Below the pieces are notes generated by a model. It ran no database searches. It was not told the DNA's origin and saw nothing but the letters and a program-made list of their open reading frames with translations. Positions 14,591 to 23,626 of a stretch of 48,577 bases of DNA are shown here, in pieces; position 1 is the stretch's first letter, and each line of letters begins with the position of its first letter. This stretch comes from an uncultured Bacteroidales bacterium (lineage in GTDB: Bacteria > Bacteroidota > Bacteroidia > Bacteroidales > P3). Location: positions 1 through 48,577 of the forward strand of contig CAMHDJ010000017.1 of NCBI GenBank assembly GCA_946183915.1, written 5' to 3'. A program made the translations under genes and the position numbers.

Positions 14591-15655
14591 ATGGATGGGT
14601 ATAACCTCGTGTATGACATGCAGATAGAACGGAAATACGAGATCGGGTTCGACACGAAATGGGACGTCGACGGCGTGCGTGCCGCCCTGCGAGGGGCAGC
14701 GCGGACGGTGCTGGTGGCCCATACGAACGCCGACGGCGACGCCGTGGGGTCGGTGGCGGGCTTGACGGCCCTGCTGACGGCGGCCACGGGGGCCGCGGTG
14801 ACGCCGATGCTGCCCGACGGGGTGCCCGACGATCTGGCGTGGCTGCCGGGGGCCGACCGCATCCTGAGCGGCCAGGCCGACGGCGAGCGCTGCCGCCAGG
14901 CCATCGCCGAGGCCGACCTCGTGGTGGGGCTCGACATCAGCAGCCTGAGCCGCACGGGGTGCCTGGAAGAGGCGCTGCGGGTCAGCAAGGCGCGCAAGGT
15001 GCTGGTGGACCACCACATAGACCCCGAGCCGGGGGTGTTCGACACGGTGGTCAGCGAGCACGAGGCCTCGAGCACCTGCGAGCTGGTCTACTGGCTGATG
15101 CGCGCGGCGCTGGGCGAGGAAGCCTTCGGTCGCGAGGCGGCCACGTGCCTCTACACCGGCATCTGCACCGACACGGGCACCTTCAGCTACAGCAACGACC
15201 GGCCGAGCGTCTACCTGGCGGCGGCCGACCTGCTGCGCTACGGCGTGGACCCCATGGCGGTGAACCGCCAGATCAAGAACGTCTTTACCGAGGCGCGGCT
15301 GCGCTTCTTCGGCTTCGCCATGGCCCACCGGTTGCGGGTGTATGCCGAGCGGCAGGTGGCCCTGATGGTGCTGACGGCCAGCGACATGGCCGATGCCGGC
15401 GTGCAGAGCCACGAGCTGACGGGGCTGATCAACGAGGTGATGAAGCTGCGGGCGGTGGACTGCGGGATCCTGGTGCGCGAAGAGGATGGTAAGGTGCGCC
15501 TCTCGCTGCGCTCGAAGGAGGTGTACGACGTCAACCGGCTGGCGGCCGACCTCTTCGGCGGCGGCGGCCACAAGCGGGCTGCCGGCGCCACAAGCACGGT
15601 CAGTCTGGAAGAGACGGTGCGGAGGGTGAAGGAGAAACTGGGTATTGAGAATTGA
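14591..15655 (+). CDS. nrnA: DHH-family phosphoesterase, NrnA-like
   Basis: This 354-residue protein has the DHH motifs: AHTNADGDAVGS (near 41-52), LVVGLDISSLSR, VDHHIDPEPG, ICTDTGTF and C-terminal DHHA1 GGGGHKRAAGA. NrnA-like enzymes degrade short oligoribonucleotides and dephosphorylate pAp, and some act on cyclic dinucleotide products such as pApA. The start at 14591 is the first ATG after the promoter; a later ATG in the same frame (codon 10) is possible. It begins the plus-strand run with the FKBP genes. Confidence 0.85.
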   Translation: MDGYNLVYDMQIERKYEIGFDTKWDVDGVRAALRGAARTVLVAHTNADGDAVGSVAGLTALLTAATGAAVTPMLPDGVPDDLAWLPGADRILSGQADGERCRQAIAEADLVVGLDISSLSRTGCLEEALRVSKARKVLVDHHIDPEPGVFDTVVSEHEASSTCELVYWLMRAALGEEAFGREAATCLYTGICTDTGTFSYSNDRPSVYLAAADLLRYGVDPMAVNRQIKNVFTEARLRFFGFAMAHRLRVYAERQVALMVLTASDMADAGVQSHELTGLINEVMKLRAVDCGILVREEDGKVRLSLRSKEVYDVNRLAADLFGGGGHKRAAGATSTVSLEETVRRVKEKLGIEN

Positions 15656-15694
15656 GGAGTTATAGAAGTTAAGAAGTTAAAGAAGTTAAGACGA
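15655..15694 (+). repeat. Short gaagttaa word repeat
   Basis: The gap between the phosphoesterase and first FKBP gene is gagttatagaagttaagaag followed by ttaaagaagttaagac, a degenerate repeat of 8-10 bases. It is of the same kind as those at 17165 and 37487. Confidence 0.6.
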
Positions 15695-16222
15695 ATGCGA
15701 TCTGTGAGACATATACTGCTGCCGTTGCTGTGCCTGCTGGCCGTGGCCTGCCGCGAGGTGCCCACCTACGACGTCGGCGCCGCCCCCAAGGGCGACAGCC
15801 TGCGGGAGAGCATGATCCGCGCCAACCGCATCATCGCCCAGAGCGAGGCGCAGCAGATCGACTCCTACCTGGAGCGTCGCGGGTGGAAGAAAGACCGCAT
15901 CGACGGCGGCGTGTGGGTGGCGGAGTACGCGAACAGCGAGGTGCCCATGGGCGCCGCCCTCGGCTACGAGGACACCGTGGCGCTGCGCTACCGCGTGGAG
16001 ACCCTCGGAGGCGAGGAGCTCTACGGTTGGCGCCGCGACACCGTCGTGGTGGGGCGCCTGCAGCCCACCCGCGGACTCGACGTCGCGCTGCGCACCCTCC
16101 ACCGCGGCACGACGGCGCGCGTCATCGTGCCGTCGGAGATGGCCTACGGCGTGGTGGGCGACGGCGACCGCATAGGCTCGCGCACGGTGCTGGTGTACCA
16201 GGTGGAGACTGGAATCGATTGA
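15695..16222 (+). CDS. FKBP-type peptidyl-prolyl isomerase lipoprotein
   Basis: This 175-residue protein has a lipobox (LAVAC, Cys 19) and a C-terminal FKBP-like half (residues 90-175) with YRVETLGGEELYG, LQPTRGLDVALRTLHRGTTARVIVPSEMAYGVVGDGDRI and a final LVYQVE. It resembles the GldI-type FKBP lipoproteins of Bacteroidota, which help fold envelope proteins. The usual ligand-pocket aromatic residues are only partly conserved, so activity is uncertain. It lies 39 bases upstream of the second FKBP gene, and the two probably form one operon. Confidence 0.8.
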   Translation: MRSVRHILLPLLCLLAVACREVPTYDVGAAPKGDSLRESMIRANRIIAQSEAQQIDSYLERRGWKKDRIDGGVWVAEYANSEVPMGAALGYEDTVALRYRVETLGGEELYGWRRDTVVVGRLQPTRGLDVALRTLHRGTTARVIVPSEMAYGVVGDGDRIGSRTVLVYQVETGID

Positions 16223-16261
16223 TGGACAAATATCTAAGAAACAAATAACAACAATAGAACA

Positions 16262-17164
16262 ATGATGAAACAGATCAGAATGGCCACCGCACTGGTGGCA
16301 GGGACCATGCTGCTGGCCGCCTGTGGCAGCAGCGACATGAAGGGCTTTAAACAGACCGACGAGGGGCTGTACTACCGCTTCGAGCAGCAGTGCAAAGACT
16401 CCGTGCAGGTGCAGGAAGGCGACGTGCTGGTGGGCGAGATGACCATCCGCCTCGACAGCACGGTGCTGCGCACCAACGCGGGCCGCACCGAGCGCCTGAT
16501 GCCCGCCATACCGATGTACGACGGCGTGCTGCACGAGGGCATCCTGATGATGCACAAGGGCGACCGCGCCACCTTCGCCGTCGAGGCCGACTCGATGGCC
16601 AAGTTCATGCAGCCCAACCAGATGCCCCCCATGTACGAGCAGGGCAAAGGCATGAAGTTCTACTACGAGATCAACCTGCAGGACATCGTCACCAAGGAGG
16701 AGTTTGCCGAGGAGCAGGCCAACTACGAGCAGGAGATGGAGAAGGCCCGCGAGCAGGAGCCCGAGCTGATTGCCGCCTACGTGAAGGATCACGGCATTAA
16801 GGCCCAGCCCAACGCCAAAGGTCTGTATGTGATTGTCAACAAGAAGGGTAACGGCCAGGCCGTGGCCGTGGGCCGCGAGGTGACCATCAGCTACACGGGT
16901 CGTCTGCTGGACGGCACGGTGTTCGACTCGAGCAACGAGGCCGACTGCGCCGCCGCCGGCATGCAGTGCCACGAGCCGCTGAAGTATGTGGTGGGCCAGA
17001 TGGGCCTCATCCCCGGCTGGGAAGAGGGCGTCATGGGCCAGCCCGAGGGTACGAAGCTGCAGCTCATCATCCCCTCGGCCATGGGCTACGGCTCGCAGGG
17101 TGCCCCCACCATCCCCCCCTACTCTACCCTGGTGTTCGACATCGAGATCCTTTCGGTGAAATAA
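16262..17164 (+). CDS. FKBP-type peptidyl-prolyl isomerase lipoprotein with two FKBP-like halves
   Basis: This 300-residue protein has a lipobox (LLAAC, Cys 21). Residues 32-145 look like a divergent first FKBP half (VQEGDVLVGEMTI, MMHKGDRATFAVEADSM), and residues 180-300 are a standard FKBP domain: VTISYTGRLLDGTVFDSS, PLKYVVGQMGLIPGWEEGVMGQPEG, LIIPSAMGYGSQG and STLVFDIEIL. A short coiled region rich in Glu joins them. It would be an outer-membrane-anchored folding factor. It pairs with the preceding smaller FKBP lipoprotein. Confidence 0.9.
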   Translation: MMKQIRMATALVAGTMLLAACGSSDMKGFKQTDEGLYYRFEQQCKDSVQVQEGDVLVGEMTIRLDSTVLRTNAGRTERLMPAIPMYDGVLHEGILMMHKGDRATFAVEADSMAKFMQPNQMPPMYEQGKGMKFYYEINLQDIVTKEEFAEEQANYEQEMEKAREQEPELIAAYVKDHGIKAQPNAKGLYVIVNKKGNGQAVAVGREVTISYTGRLLDGTVFDSSNEADCAAAGMQCHEPLKYVVGQMGLIPGWEEGVMGQPEGTKLQLIIPSAMGYGSQGAPTIPPYSTLVFDIEILSVK

Positions 17165-17387
17165 TGTGAGTAGTTAAGTAGACAGTAGTTAAGTAGTTAA
17201 GTAGTTAAGTAGGTAAGGCAATAGTGCCTGTCGCATCGTGTAGACATAAAGCATTTGCCTTGACTACTGCCTGCAAAGGCGAGCGAAGCGATAACAACTT
17301 ACCTACTTAACTACCAAAAACGAAGACCGAAACATTTGTCTTAACTACTTATCTACTTACCTCCTTATCTACTAAAAACAGACAACA
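17165..17387 (+). repeat. tagttaag word repeats forming a long inverted structure before adk
   Basis: Copies of tagttaagtag (17171-17218) are followed about 80 bases on by the reverse words ctacttaactac and cttaactacttatctactta (17299-17375). GTAGTTAAGTAGGTAA at 17201-17216 pairs perfectly over 16 bp with TTACCTACTTAACTAC at 17299-17314. No gene lies here. No TAnnTTTG box for adk was found in it. Confidence 0.7.
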
Positions 17388-17945
17388 ATGAAAAATATCG
17401 TCATTTTCGGAGCCCCCGGTGCCGGCAAAGGCACCCAGAGCGACTTCATCGTGGAGCACTACGGCTTGACGCACGTCTCGACCGGCGACCTGCTCCGCAA
17501 GGAGATTGCCGAGCAGACCGAGCTCGGCAAGCGTATCAAGAGCATCATGGATGCCGGCCAGCTGGTGAGCGACGACATCGTGGTGGAGATGATGGACAAG
17601 GCCATCGCCGCCGACACGAAGGGCATGCTCTTCGACGGCTTCCCCCGCACCGTGGCCCAGGCCGAGACGCTGGACAAGCTGCTGGCCAAGTACGGCCGCA
17701 GCCTCACCTGCATGGTGCAGCTCGAGGTGCCCAAGGACGAGTTGATGCGCCGTCTGCTGGAGCGCGCCAAGATCCAGGGCCGCGCCGACGACAACGAGGC
17801 CACCATCAACAACCGCCTGCAGGAGTACAACAACAAGACCCTGCCCGTGGCCCAGTACTACGCCGCCCAGGGCAAGCAGAAGGTCATCGACGGCCTCGGC
17901 ACGGTGGAAGAGATCGCCGCCCGCATCCGCCAGGCCATCGGCTGA
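17388..17945 (+). CDS. adk: Adenylate kinase
   Basis: This 185-residue protein has the P-loop GAPGAGKGT (8-16), STGDLLRKEI, DGFPRTVAQAE and a short LID region instead of the long zinc-type LID. RADDNEATINNRLQEYN follows. It converts ATP + AMP to 2 ADP in the cytoplasm. The length suits the short adenylate kinases of Bacteroidota. A strong terminator follows within 30 bases, so it is expressed separately from obgE. Confidence 0.95.
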   Translation: MKNIVIFGAPGAGKGTQSDFIVEHYGLTHVSTGDLLRKEIAEQTELGKRIKSIMDAGQLVSDDIVVEMMDKAIAADTKGMLFDGFPRTVAQAETLDKLLAKYGRSLTCMVQLEVPKDELMRRLLERAKIQGRADDNEATINNRLQEYNNKTLPVAQYYAAQGKQKVIDGLGTVEEIAARIRQAIG

Positions 17946-17972
17946 CAACCGCCCTTTTTCTGAAAAACATCC

Positions 17973-18008
17973 AAGCCTCCGCCGTTCAGCTTACGGCGGA
18001 GGCTTTTG
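17973..18008 (+). terminator. Rho-independent terminator after adk
   Basis: AAGCCTCCGCCG (17973-17984) and CGGCGGAGGCTT (17994-18005) form a perfect 12-bp stem with a 9-base loop, followed by TT. It separates adk from obgE. Confidence 0.9.
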
Positions 18009-18051
18009 CATTTCGTGTTAGATACTTCATTTCGGATATGTCAAAATAAAT

Positions 18052-18082
18052 TTTGCCATGTCGCTCAACTTTCGTATCTTTG
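18052..18082 (+). promoter_or_regulatory. Bacteroidota-type promoter for obgE
   Basis: TTTG (18052-18055), 19 bases, TATCTTTG (18075-18082) matches the consensus exactly. It lies 22 bases before the chosen obgE start at 18105, which rules out in-frame ATG codons further upstream. Confidence 0.8.
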
Positions 18083-18104
18083 CATTTTGAAAATAGGACA
18101 AGCA

Positions 18105-19094
18105 ATGACCTCTAACTTTGTAGACTACGTCAAGATACTGGTGCGGAGCGGCAAGGGCGGCGCGGGAAGTGCGCACCTGCTGCGGGTGAAATACAACGCC
18201 AAGGCGGGTCCCGACGGCGGCGACGGCGGCCGCGGCGGCCACGTCATCCTGCGCGGCACCACGCAGCGGTGGACCCTGCTGCACCTGAAGTACACCAAGC
18301 ACGTCTTCGCCGAGGACGGCCAGAACGGCGGCGAGAACCTCTGCACCGGCCGCACGGGCAAGGACCAGGTGCTGGAAGTGCCGCTGGGCTGCGTCTGTCG
18401 CGACGCCGAGACGGGCGAACAGATCGGCGAGGTGACCGAGGAGGGCCAGGAGCTTATCATCGCCAAGGGCGGCCGCGGCGGCCTGGGCAACGACCACTTC
18501 AAGAGCGCCACCAACCAGACGCCCCGCTACGCCCAGCCCGGCGAGCCCGCCGAGGAGCGGTGGGTGATCATAGAGCTGAAGGTGCTGGCCGACGTGGGCC
18601 TGGTGGGATTCCCCAACGCCGGCAAGAGCACTCTGCTGAGCGTCGTTAGCGCCGCCAAACCCGAGATTGCCAACTACCCCTTCACCACCCTGGTGCCCAA
18701 CCTGGGCATCGTGAAGTACCGCGACGACCAGTCGTTCTGCATCGCCGACATCCCCGGCATCATCGAGGGCGCCGCCGAGGGCAAGGGCCTGGGCCTGCGC
18801 TTCCTGCGCCACATCGAGCGCAACTCCATCCTGCTCTTCATGGTCAGCTGCGAACAGCTGGAGATTGCCAAGGAGTACCACGTGCTGCTCGACGAGCTGA
18901 AGAAATACAACCCCGAGCTGCTGGACAAGCAGCGTCTGCTGGCCGTCACCAAGTGCGACATGATGGACGAGCAGATGCAGAAGCAGCTGAAGCGCCGTCT
19001 GCCAAAGGGCATCGAGGTGGTGTTCATCAGCGCCGTCAGTGGCCAGGGCATCACCGAGTTGAAGGACAAGATATTTGCCATGCTGAATGCTTGA
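18105..19094 (+). CDS. obgE: GTPase ObgE/CgtA
   Basis: This 329-residue protein starts [19 protein letters not shown]. It has the glycine-rich Obg fold ([25 protein letters not shown]) to about residue 158, then a G domain: GFPNAGKST (168-176), [22 protein letters not shown] and SAVSG. There is no long C-terminal OCT domain, as usual in this phylum. Obg GTPases act in ribosome assembly and stress. The ATG at 18105 was chosen because a promoter lies just before it. The last 8 bases overlap the PAP2 gene. Confidence 0.95.
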   Translation: MTSNFVDYVKILVRSGKGGAGSAHLLRVKYNAKAGPDGGDGGRGGHVILRGTTQRWTLLHLKYTKHVFAEDGQNGGENLCTGRTGKDQVLEVPLGCVCRDAETGEQIGEVTEEGQELIIAKGGRGGLGNDHFKSATNQTPRYAQPGEPAEERWVIIELKVLADVGLVGFPNAGKSTLLSVVSAAKPEIANYPFTTLVPNLGIVKYRDDQSFCIADIPGIIEGAAEGKGLGLRFLRHIERNSILLFMVSCEQLEIAKEYHVLLDELKKYNPELLDKQRLLAVTKCDMMDEQMQKQLKRRLPKGIEVVFISAVSGQGITELKDKIFAMLNA

Positions 19095-19659
19095 GACGCT
19101 GAAAGAGATAGACACCCAGTGGTTCCTGTGGATCAACAACCACCATTCCACCGCCCTCGACTGGACGATGTGGACGCTGAGCCAGCACTGGAGCTGGGCG
19201 GTGGTCATCGTGCTGGTCTTCGTGCTGCTCACCCTGCGGCAGGAGCCGCGCCGCTGGTGGCTGGTGTTGGCTGCAATAGGCCTATGTTTCCTACTGGCTG
19301 ACCAGACGAGTGTCCTGATCAAAGACAGTGTTTGCCGCCTGCGCCCCTGCCATGCCTTGGAGGAGGTAAGGATGTTCCGCACCCACTGCGGCGGACAGTA
19401 CGGCTTCGTCAGTTCGCATGCCGCCAATGCCTTTGCTATTGCTACCTTCCTTATCCTTCGATACCGCAAACGTTCCTGGGTATGTGTTCTGATGATGACC
19501 CTTTGGGCGCTGGCCACATGCTACAGCCGTGCCTATCTAGGTAAACACTATCCCGGTGACCTTATTGGAGGAGCTTTGTTGGGATTTCTTATTGGACTGA
19601 TAATGTGGGCGGTGGCATCTACGGTAGAAAAAAAGTTACACTCGTGTGAAACAAAATGA
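19087..19659 (+). CDS. PAP2-family membrane phosphatase
   Basis: This 190-residue integral membrane protein has about five membrane segments and the three PAP2 motifs: [17 protein letters not shown] and [14 protein letters not shown]. Such enzymes dephosphorylate lipid phosphates such as undecaprenyl pyrophosphate or phosphatidylglycerol phosphate. It starts inside the obgE stop region (ATGCTTGA), so translation is coupled. The substrate cannot be determined from sequence. Confidence 0.85.
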   Translation: MLETLKEIDTQWFLWINNHHSTALDWTMWTLSQHWSWAVVIVLVFVLLTLRQEPRRWWLVLAAIGLCFLLADQTSVLIKDSVCRLRPCHALEEVRMFRTHCGGQYGFVSSHAANAFAIATFLILRYRKRSWVCVLMMTLWALATCYSRAYLGKHYPGDLIGGALLGFLIGLIMWAVASTVEKKLHSCETK

Positions 19660-19734
19660 AGAAACCTGCGTTATATATGACGTGCTTGCTTATTTCTATC
19701 ATGAATGATAGAGAAAAGAAAATGTGTTATTCAG

Positions 19735-19770
19735 GCGTCTTTCCCCAGCGGGAAGGACGCTTATTTTATA
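19735..19770 (+). terminator. Terminator after the PAP2 gene
   Basis: GCGTCTTTCCC (19735-19745) pairs with GGGAAGGACGC (19750-19760) over 11 bp with one G-U pair and loop CAGC, followed by TTATTTTAT. A second small hairpin lies just upstream (TCTATCAT/ATGATAGA). Confidence 0.75.
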
Positions 19771-19795
19771 TCCCCACCCTACCCTTACTTACACA

Positions 19796-20305
19796 ATGAC
19801 ATTTCTAGACATACTGTTGGCCATTCCCTTATGCTTTCTTGTCTTCCTTGGATGGAAGCGTGGTTTGGTTCGCGAGATCGCCACCCTGGCCGGCCTGCTG
19901 GTTGGCCTGTGGGCCTCCATTCACCTTTCGCAGATGGTGGCCCCCATGCTGGGGCTTGACGGCGAGAGTGCCGTACTTATCGCCTTCATCGTTGTCTTCC
20001 TTGCGGCCCTGGTGCTCACATACCTGCTGGGCCGATGTGTGGAGGGACTGATGAAGGCTGCCAAACTTAGCATACTCAACCGGCTGGCGGGTGCCTTGCT
20101 CGGGGCTGCCAAAGCGTTGTGCATCCTGGCGGTATTGCTCAACTTCCTCGTGATGATCGACAGCCATGAGAAGATTATCAAACCCACAGTCAAGGAGCAG
20201 AGCACTCTCTATCAACCCGTCTACAAGACGGGCAACCTGCTGATGTCGCAGCTCAAGGACTTCATTGCTGACTACAGCGATGAGTGGAAGGAGGCCATGA
20301 AATGA
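19796..20305 (+). CDS. cvpA: CvpA-family membrane protein
   Basis: This 169-residue protein starts TFLDILLAIPLCFLVFLG WKRGLVREI, the CvpA N-terminus, with four predicted membrane segments. CvpA proteins are linked to colicin V production, envelope stability and bile resistance, but the molecular job is not settled. I chose the ATG at 19796. An upstream in-frame ATG would put the start before the terminator hairpin. Its stop overlaps the dus start by 4 bases (ATGA), so the two are coupled. Confidence 0.8.
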   Translation: MTFLDILLAIPLCFLVFLGWKRGLVREIATLAGLLVGLWASIHLSQMVAPMLGLDGESAVLIAFIVVFLAALVLTYLLGRCVEGLMKAAKLSILNRLAGALLGAAKALCILAVLLNFLVMIDSHEKIIKPTVKEQSTLYQPVYKTGNLLMSQLKDFIADYSDEWKEAMK

Positions 20306-21222
20306 TACTCGCGCCGATGCAGGGGCTGACCGAGGTGCTCTTTCGACGCACCTATGAGGCCTGTTTCCCAGGTGCCATCGAGACGGCCGTGGCCCCCTTC
20401 ATCGCCCTTACACGCAACCTCCGCTTCTCCACCGACAACAGTCAGATCCGGGACATCCTGCCGGAGAACAACCGCGGCTCCATCCCTGTCATCCCGCAGA
20501 TTTTGGGCAAGGAACCCGATGAGTTCATCCTGGTGGCCAACCACCTGTCCGATCTGGGCTACACCGAGGTGAACTGGAACATGGGTTGTCCCATGCGTGC
20601 CATCACTGCCAAGCACCGTGGCTGCGGCCTGATGCCCTATCCCGACGAGGTGCGGGCCATCCTCGATGCCGTCATCCCACGCATCCCGATCGCCCTCAGC
20701 GTCAAAGTGCGTCTGGGCCTGAAGGATCCCGACGATATCTTCCGCATGGTGCCGGTGCTGAACGACTACCCCTTGCGGTCGGTTACCATCCACCCCCGCC
20801 TGGGCCGCCAGCAGTACACCGGCGTGCCCGACCTCGACACCTTCGGCCTGGTGCTGCCGCTGCTGCGCCATCCTGTCGTCTACAACGGCGACATCTGCTC
20901 CGTTGCCGACGCCCGTCGCATCCGCGAACGCTTCCCTCAGGTGGCCGATATCATGGTGGGCCGCGGCGTTCTCTACCGCCCCACGCTGCCACTCGAACTG
21001 GCCGGCCGCGAGACTTTGCCCGACGACGCTCGCCGCTTCATCCGCCGTCTGGTAGAGGAAATCCACACCCTGCCCACCGAGTCTTCGCAGATACGCAAGA
21101 TCAAGGAGTACTGGAGCCTGCTATGGAAGTCGCTTCCTATCAGCGAATTGCAGGCACGTCAGGTGTTGCGGGCGCAGGAATTAACCGTTGTTGATAAATT
21201 GATTGACACTTTTACACAATAA
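20302..21222 (+). CDS. dus: tRNA-dihydrouridine synthase
   Basis: This 306-residue protein starts ILAPMQGLTEVLFRR, the Dus FMN-binding opening. VNWNMGCPMRAIT holds the catalytic Cys 96, with SVKVRLGLKD, TIHPRLG, YNGDI and VGRGVLYRP following. It reduces uridine to dihydrouridine in tRNA using FMN and NADPH. The start at 20302 sits in the ATGA overlap with cvpA. Which D-loop position it modifies cannot be told here. Confidence 0.9.
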   Translation: MILAPMQGLTEVLFRRTYEACFPGAIETAVAPFIALTRNLRFSTDNSQIRDILPENNRGSIPVIPQILGKEPDEFILVANHLSDLGYTEVNWNMGCPMRAITAKHRGCGLMPYPDEVRAILDAVIPRIPIALSVKVRLGLKDPDDIFRMVPVLNDYPLRSVTIHPRLGRQQYTGVPDLDTFGLVLPLLRHPVVYNGDICSVADARRIRERFPQVADIMVGRGVLYRPTLPLELAGRETLPDDARRFIRRLVEEIHTLPTESSQIRKIKEYWSLLWKSLPISELQARQVLRAQELTVVDKLIDTFTQ

Positions 21223-21250
21223 AAGCGCCTTTTTAACGTAATATAACAAA

Positions 21251-22165
21251 ATGAAAAGACTCAACATCCCCATCCTGATTGCGCTACTGACGCTCGTTGC
21301 CGTCGGTTGCAAGGGCCGCACCGACATCGCCGACGACATGTCGGACAGCGAGAAGCTGGAGCTGCTCGACCTGCGCATCGAGCGCCATCCCAAGGACGCC
21401 GACGCCTACTACGACCGTTCGGTGGTGCTCTTCAGCCTGGGCCGCACCAAGGATGCCCTCTCCGACATCAAGCGCGCCGTCGAGCTCAAGCCCGACGAGG
21501 TGGACTACCGCATGCAGCAAGCTGACCTGCACTTCGCCAACGGCAACGTCGAAGACAGCTACAAAGCCCTGGCCGAAGCCGAACGATTGGCACCGGAGAA
21601 CAACGACGTGCAACTCAAGATGGGCGAAGTCACCTTCTACAGCCACGACTATGACCGCTCGCTGCAATGCCTGACCAAGGTCACCGAGCGCGACCCCAAC
21701 AACCAGACGGCCCTCGTCATGAAAGGCTTTATCTACAAGGAAAAAGGCGACACCGCCAGCGCCGTGCAGCTGCTGCGCAAGGTCTGTGACCTCTACCCCG
21801 ACTACGAGCCGGCCTTCGAGGAGCTGGGCGTCCTCTACTCCACCCGCAACGACCCCATGGCCCTGGAGTACCTCAACACCGCCATCCAGCTGCAGCCCAA
21901 CAACACCAACGCCCTCTACGCCTTGGCAATGTTCCACCAACAGAACAATCATTTCGACGAAGCCGAGAACCTCTACCACCGCATTCTCGACATCAACAGC
22001 CAGAGCGCCGACGCCTGGCACAACCTGGGCTACATCGAACTCACCGAGCGCGGCGACTACCCGCGGGCCGTCGCCTGCTTCGACAGCGCCCTGGCGGTCG
22101 ACCCCACCCACGGTTCCGCCCGCACCAACCGCGAGCTCGCCCTCGAGCTGGCACGTCAAAACTGA
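21251..22165 (+). CDS. TPR lipoprotein
   Basis: This 304-residue protein has a lipobox (LVAVGC, Cys 20) and then about seven tetratricopeptide repeats across the rest of the chain, for example ADAYYDRSVVLFSLGRTKDA and TALVMKGFIYKEKGDTASAV. TPR lipoproteins of this kind act as scaffolds in the Bacteroidota envelope. No enzymatic domain is present. It follows dus and precedes pyrB by 36 bases. Confidence 0.85.
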   Translation: MKRLNIPILIALLTLVAVGCKGRTDIADDMSDSEKLELLDLRIERHPKDADAYYDRSVVLFSLGRTKDALSDIKRAVELKPDEVDYRMQQADLHFANGNVEDSYKALAEAERLAPENNDVQLKMGEVTFYSHDYDRSLQCLTKVTERDPNNQTALVMKGFIYKEKGDTASAVQLLRKVCDLYPDYEPAFEELGVLYSTRNDPMALEYLNTAIQLQPNNTNALYALAMFHQQNNHFDEAENLYHRILDINSQSADAWHNLGYIELTERGDYPRAVACFDSALAVDPTHGSARTNRELALELARQN

Positions 22166-22201
22166 CCCCGAACAAAATAAAACAACATAACACACATCAT
22201 C

Positions 22202-23119
22202 ATGAGTACACTAAAAGGACGCAACCTGATCTCAATCACCGACTTCTCGAAGGAGGAGTACATCGAGGTGCTTGACATTGCCGAAGGGTTCGAAAAGAAT
22301 CCGAAACAGAAAATCCTCAGCGACAAAGTGGTGGCCACCCTCTTCTTCGAGCCGTCCACCCGCACCCGCCTGAGCTTCGAGAGCGCCGCCAACCAGTTGG
22401 GAGCCCGCATCATCGGCTTCAGCGACCCGGGCGGCACGAGCGTCCAAAAAGGCGAGTCGCTGCACGACACCATCGTCATGGTCAGCTCCTACAGCGACCT
22501 CATCGTCATGCGCAACCCCAAGGAGGGCTCGTCGCGCTACGCCTCCGAGGTGGCCTCGGTGCCCGTCATCAACGCCGGCGACGGCGCCAACCAGCACCCC
22601 ACCCAGTGCATGCTCGACCTCTACAGCATCCGCAAGACCCAGGGCACCCTGGAGAACCTGCAGATCGCCATGGTCGGCGACCTCAAGTACGGCCGCACCG
22701 TCCACTCGCTCACCCAGGCCATGTGCAACTTCGGCGCCACGTTCCACTTCGTCTCGCCCGAAGAGCTCAAGATGCCCAGCAGCGTCAAGATGAGCGTCAA
22801 GAACGCCGGCCTGAAGTACTACCAGTACACCGACCTGCGCGACGTCATCCCCACGGCCGACATCATCTACATGACCCGCGTGCAGCGCGAGCGCTTCCCG
22901 GACCCCATGGAGTACGAGCGCGTCAAAGACAGCTGCATCCTCACGGCCGACATGCTCAAGGGCTGCAAGCCCAACATGCGCATCCTGCACCCCCTGCCCC
23001 GCGTCAACGAGATCACCACCGACGTCGACCGCACGCCCTACGCCTACTACTTCCAGCAGGCCCAGAACGGCGTCTACGTCCGTCAGGCACTCATGGCCGC
23101 CATCCTCGGTGTGAGATAA
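22202..23119 (+). CDS. pyrB: Aspartate carbamoyltransferase, catalytic subunit
   Basis: This 305-residue protein has FFEPSTRTRLSFE, the carbamoyl-phosphate-binding loop, DGANQHPTQCMLDLY, MVGDLKYGRTVHSLTQ and ILHPLPRVNEI, all ATCase signatures. It makes carbamoyl-aspartate from carbamoyl phosphate and aspartate in pyrimidine synthesis. pyrI follows 45 bases later, and PyrB and PyrI should form the classic allosteric enzyme. No clear promoter was seen in the 36-base gap upstream. Confidence 0.95.
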   Translation: MSTLKGRNLISITDFSKEEYIEVLDIAEGFEKNPKQKILSDKVVATLFFEPSTRTRLSFESAANQLGARIIGFSDPGGTSVQKGESLHDTIVMVSSYSDLIVMRNPKEGSSRYASEVASVPVINAGDGANQHPTQCMLDLYSIRKTQGTLENLQIAMVGDLKYGRTVHSLTQAMCNFGATFHFVSPEELKMPSSVKMSVKNAGLKYYQYTDLRDVIPTADIIYMTRVQRERFPDPMEYERVKDSCILTADMLKGCKPNMRILHPLPRVNEITTDVDRTPYAYYFQQAQNGVYVRQALMAAILGVR

Positions 23120-23164
23120 GCATACAAAGTTTAAAGTTCAAGGTTTAAAGTCTAAAACTGTATT
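23120..23164 (+). repeat. gtttaaagttcaagg word repeat between pyrB and pyrI
   Basis: aaagtttaaagttcaaggtt followed by taaagtctaaaa is a degenerate 8-11 base repeat. The reverse complement of the same word occurs at about 41838-41864. Confidence 0.6.
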
Positions 23165-23626
23165 ATGGAAACCAAGAAAGAAATGGTCGTCTCCGCCATC
23201 GAGAACGGCACCGTCATAGACCACATCCCCACCGAAAGCGTCTATCAGGTCATCCGCATCCTGGGCCTCGAGCACTACAAGGACGAGGTGCTCATCGGCA
23301 ACTATCTCAGCAGCAACAAGCTGGGCAAGAAAGGCATCGTCAAGATCAAGAACAAGCACTTCTCGGTCGAGGAGGTCAGCAAGATCGCCCTCGTGGCCCC
23401 CTTCGCCTCCATCATCGACATCGAGGACTACAAGGTTGTCAACAAATTCAAAGCCGAGGTGCCCGACCACATCGAGAACTTCATCCGTTGCGCCAACCCC
23501 AAGTGCATCACCAACGCCGAGGCCGTGCCCACTCGCTTCGACATCGTCGACAAGGAGAACCTCAAACTCCGCTGCCACTACTGCGAGAAGTTCACCACCA
23601 AGGAAACCATGAAGTTCAGCGAATGA
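23165..23626 (+). CDS. pyrI: Aspartate carbamoyltransferase, regulatory subunit
   Basis: This 153-residue protein ends with the zinc-binding set C109, C114, C137 and C140 (CANPKC ... CHYC), and its N-terminal domain has VSAIENGTVIDHIP and GNYLSSNKLGKKGIVKI, the nucleotide-binding region. It binds CTP and ATP and tunes PyrB activity. Its stop overlaps the next gene by 4 bases. Confidence 0.95.
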   Translation: METKKEMVVSAIENGTVIDHIPTESVYQVIRILGLEHYKDEVLIGNYLSSNKLGKKGIVKIKNKHFSVEEVSKIALVAPFASIIDIEDYKVVNKFKAEVPDHIENFIRCANPKCITNAEAVPTRFDIVDKENLKLRCHYCEKFTTKETMKFSE

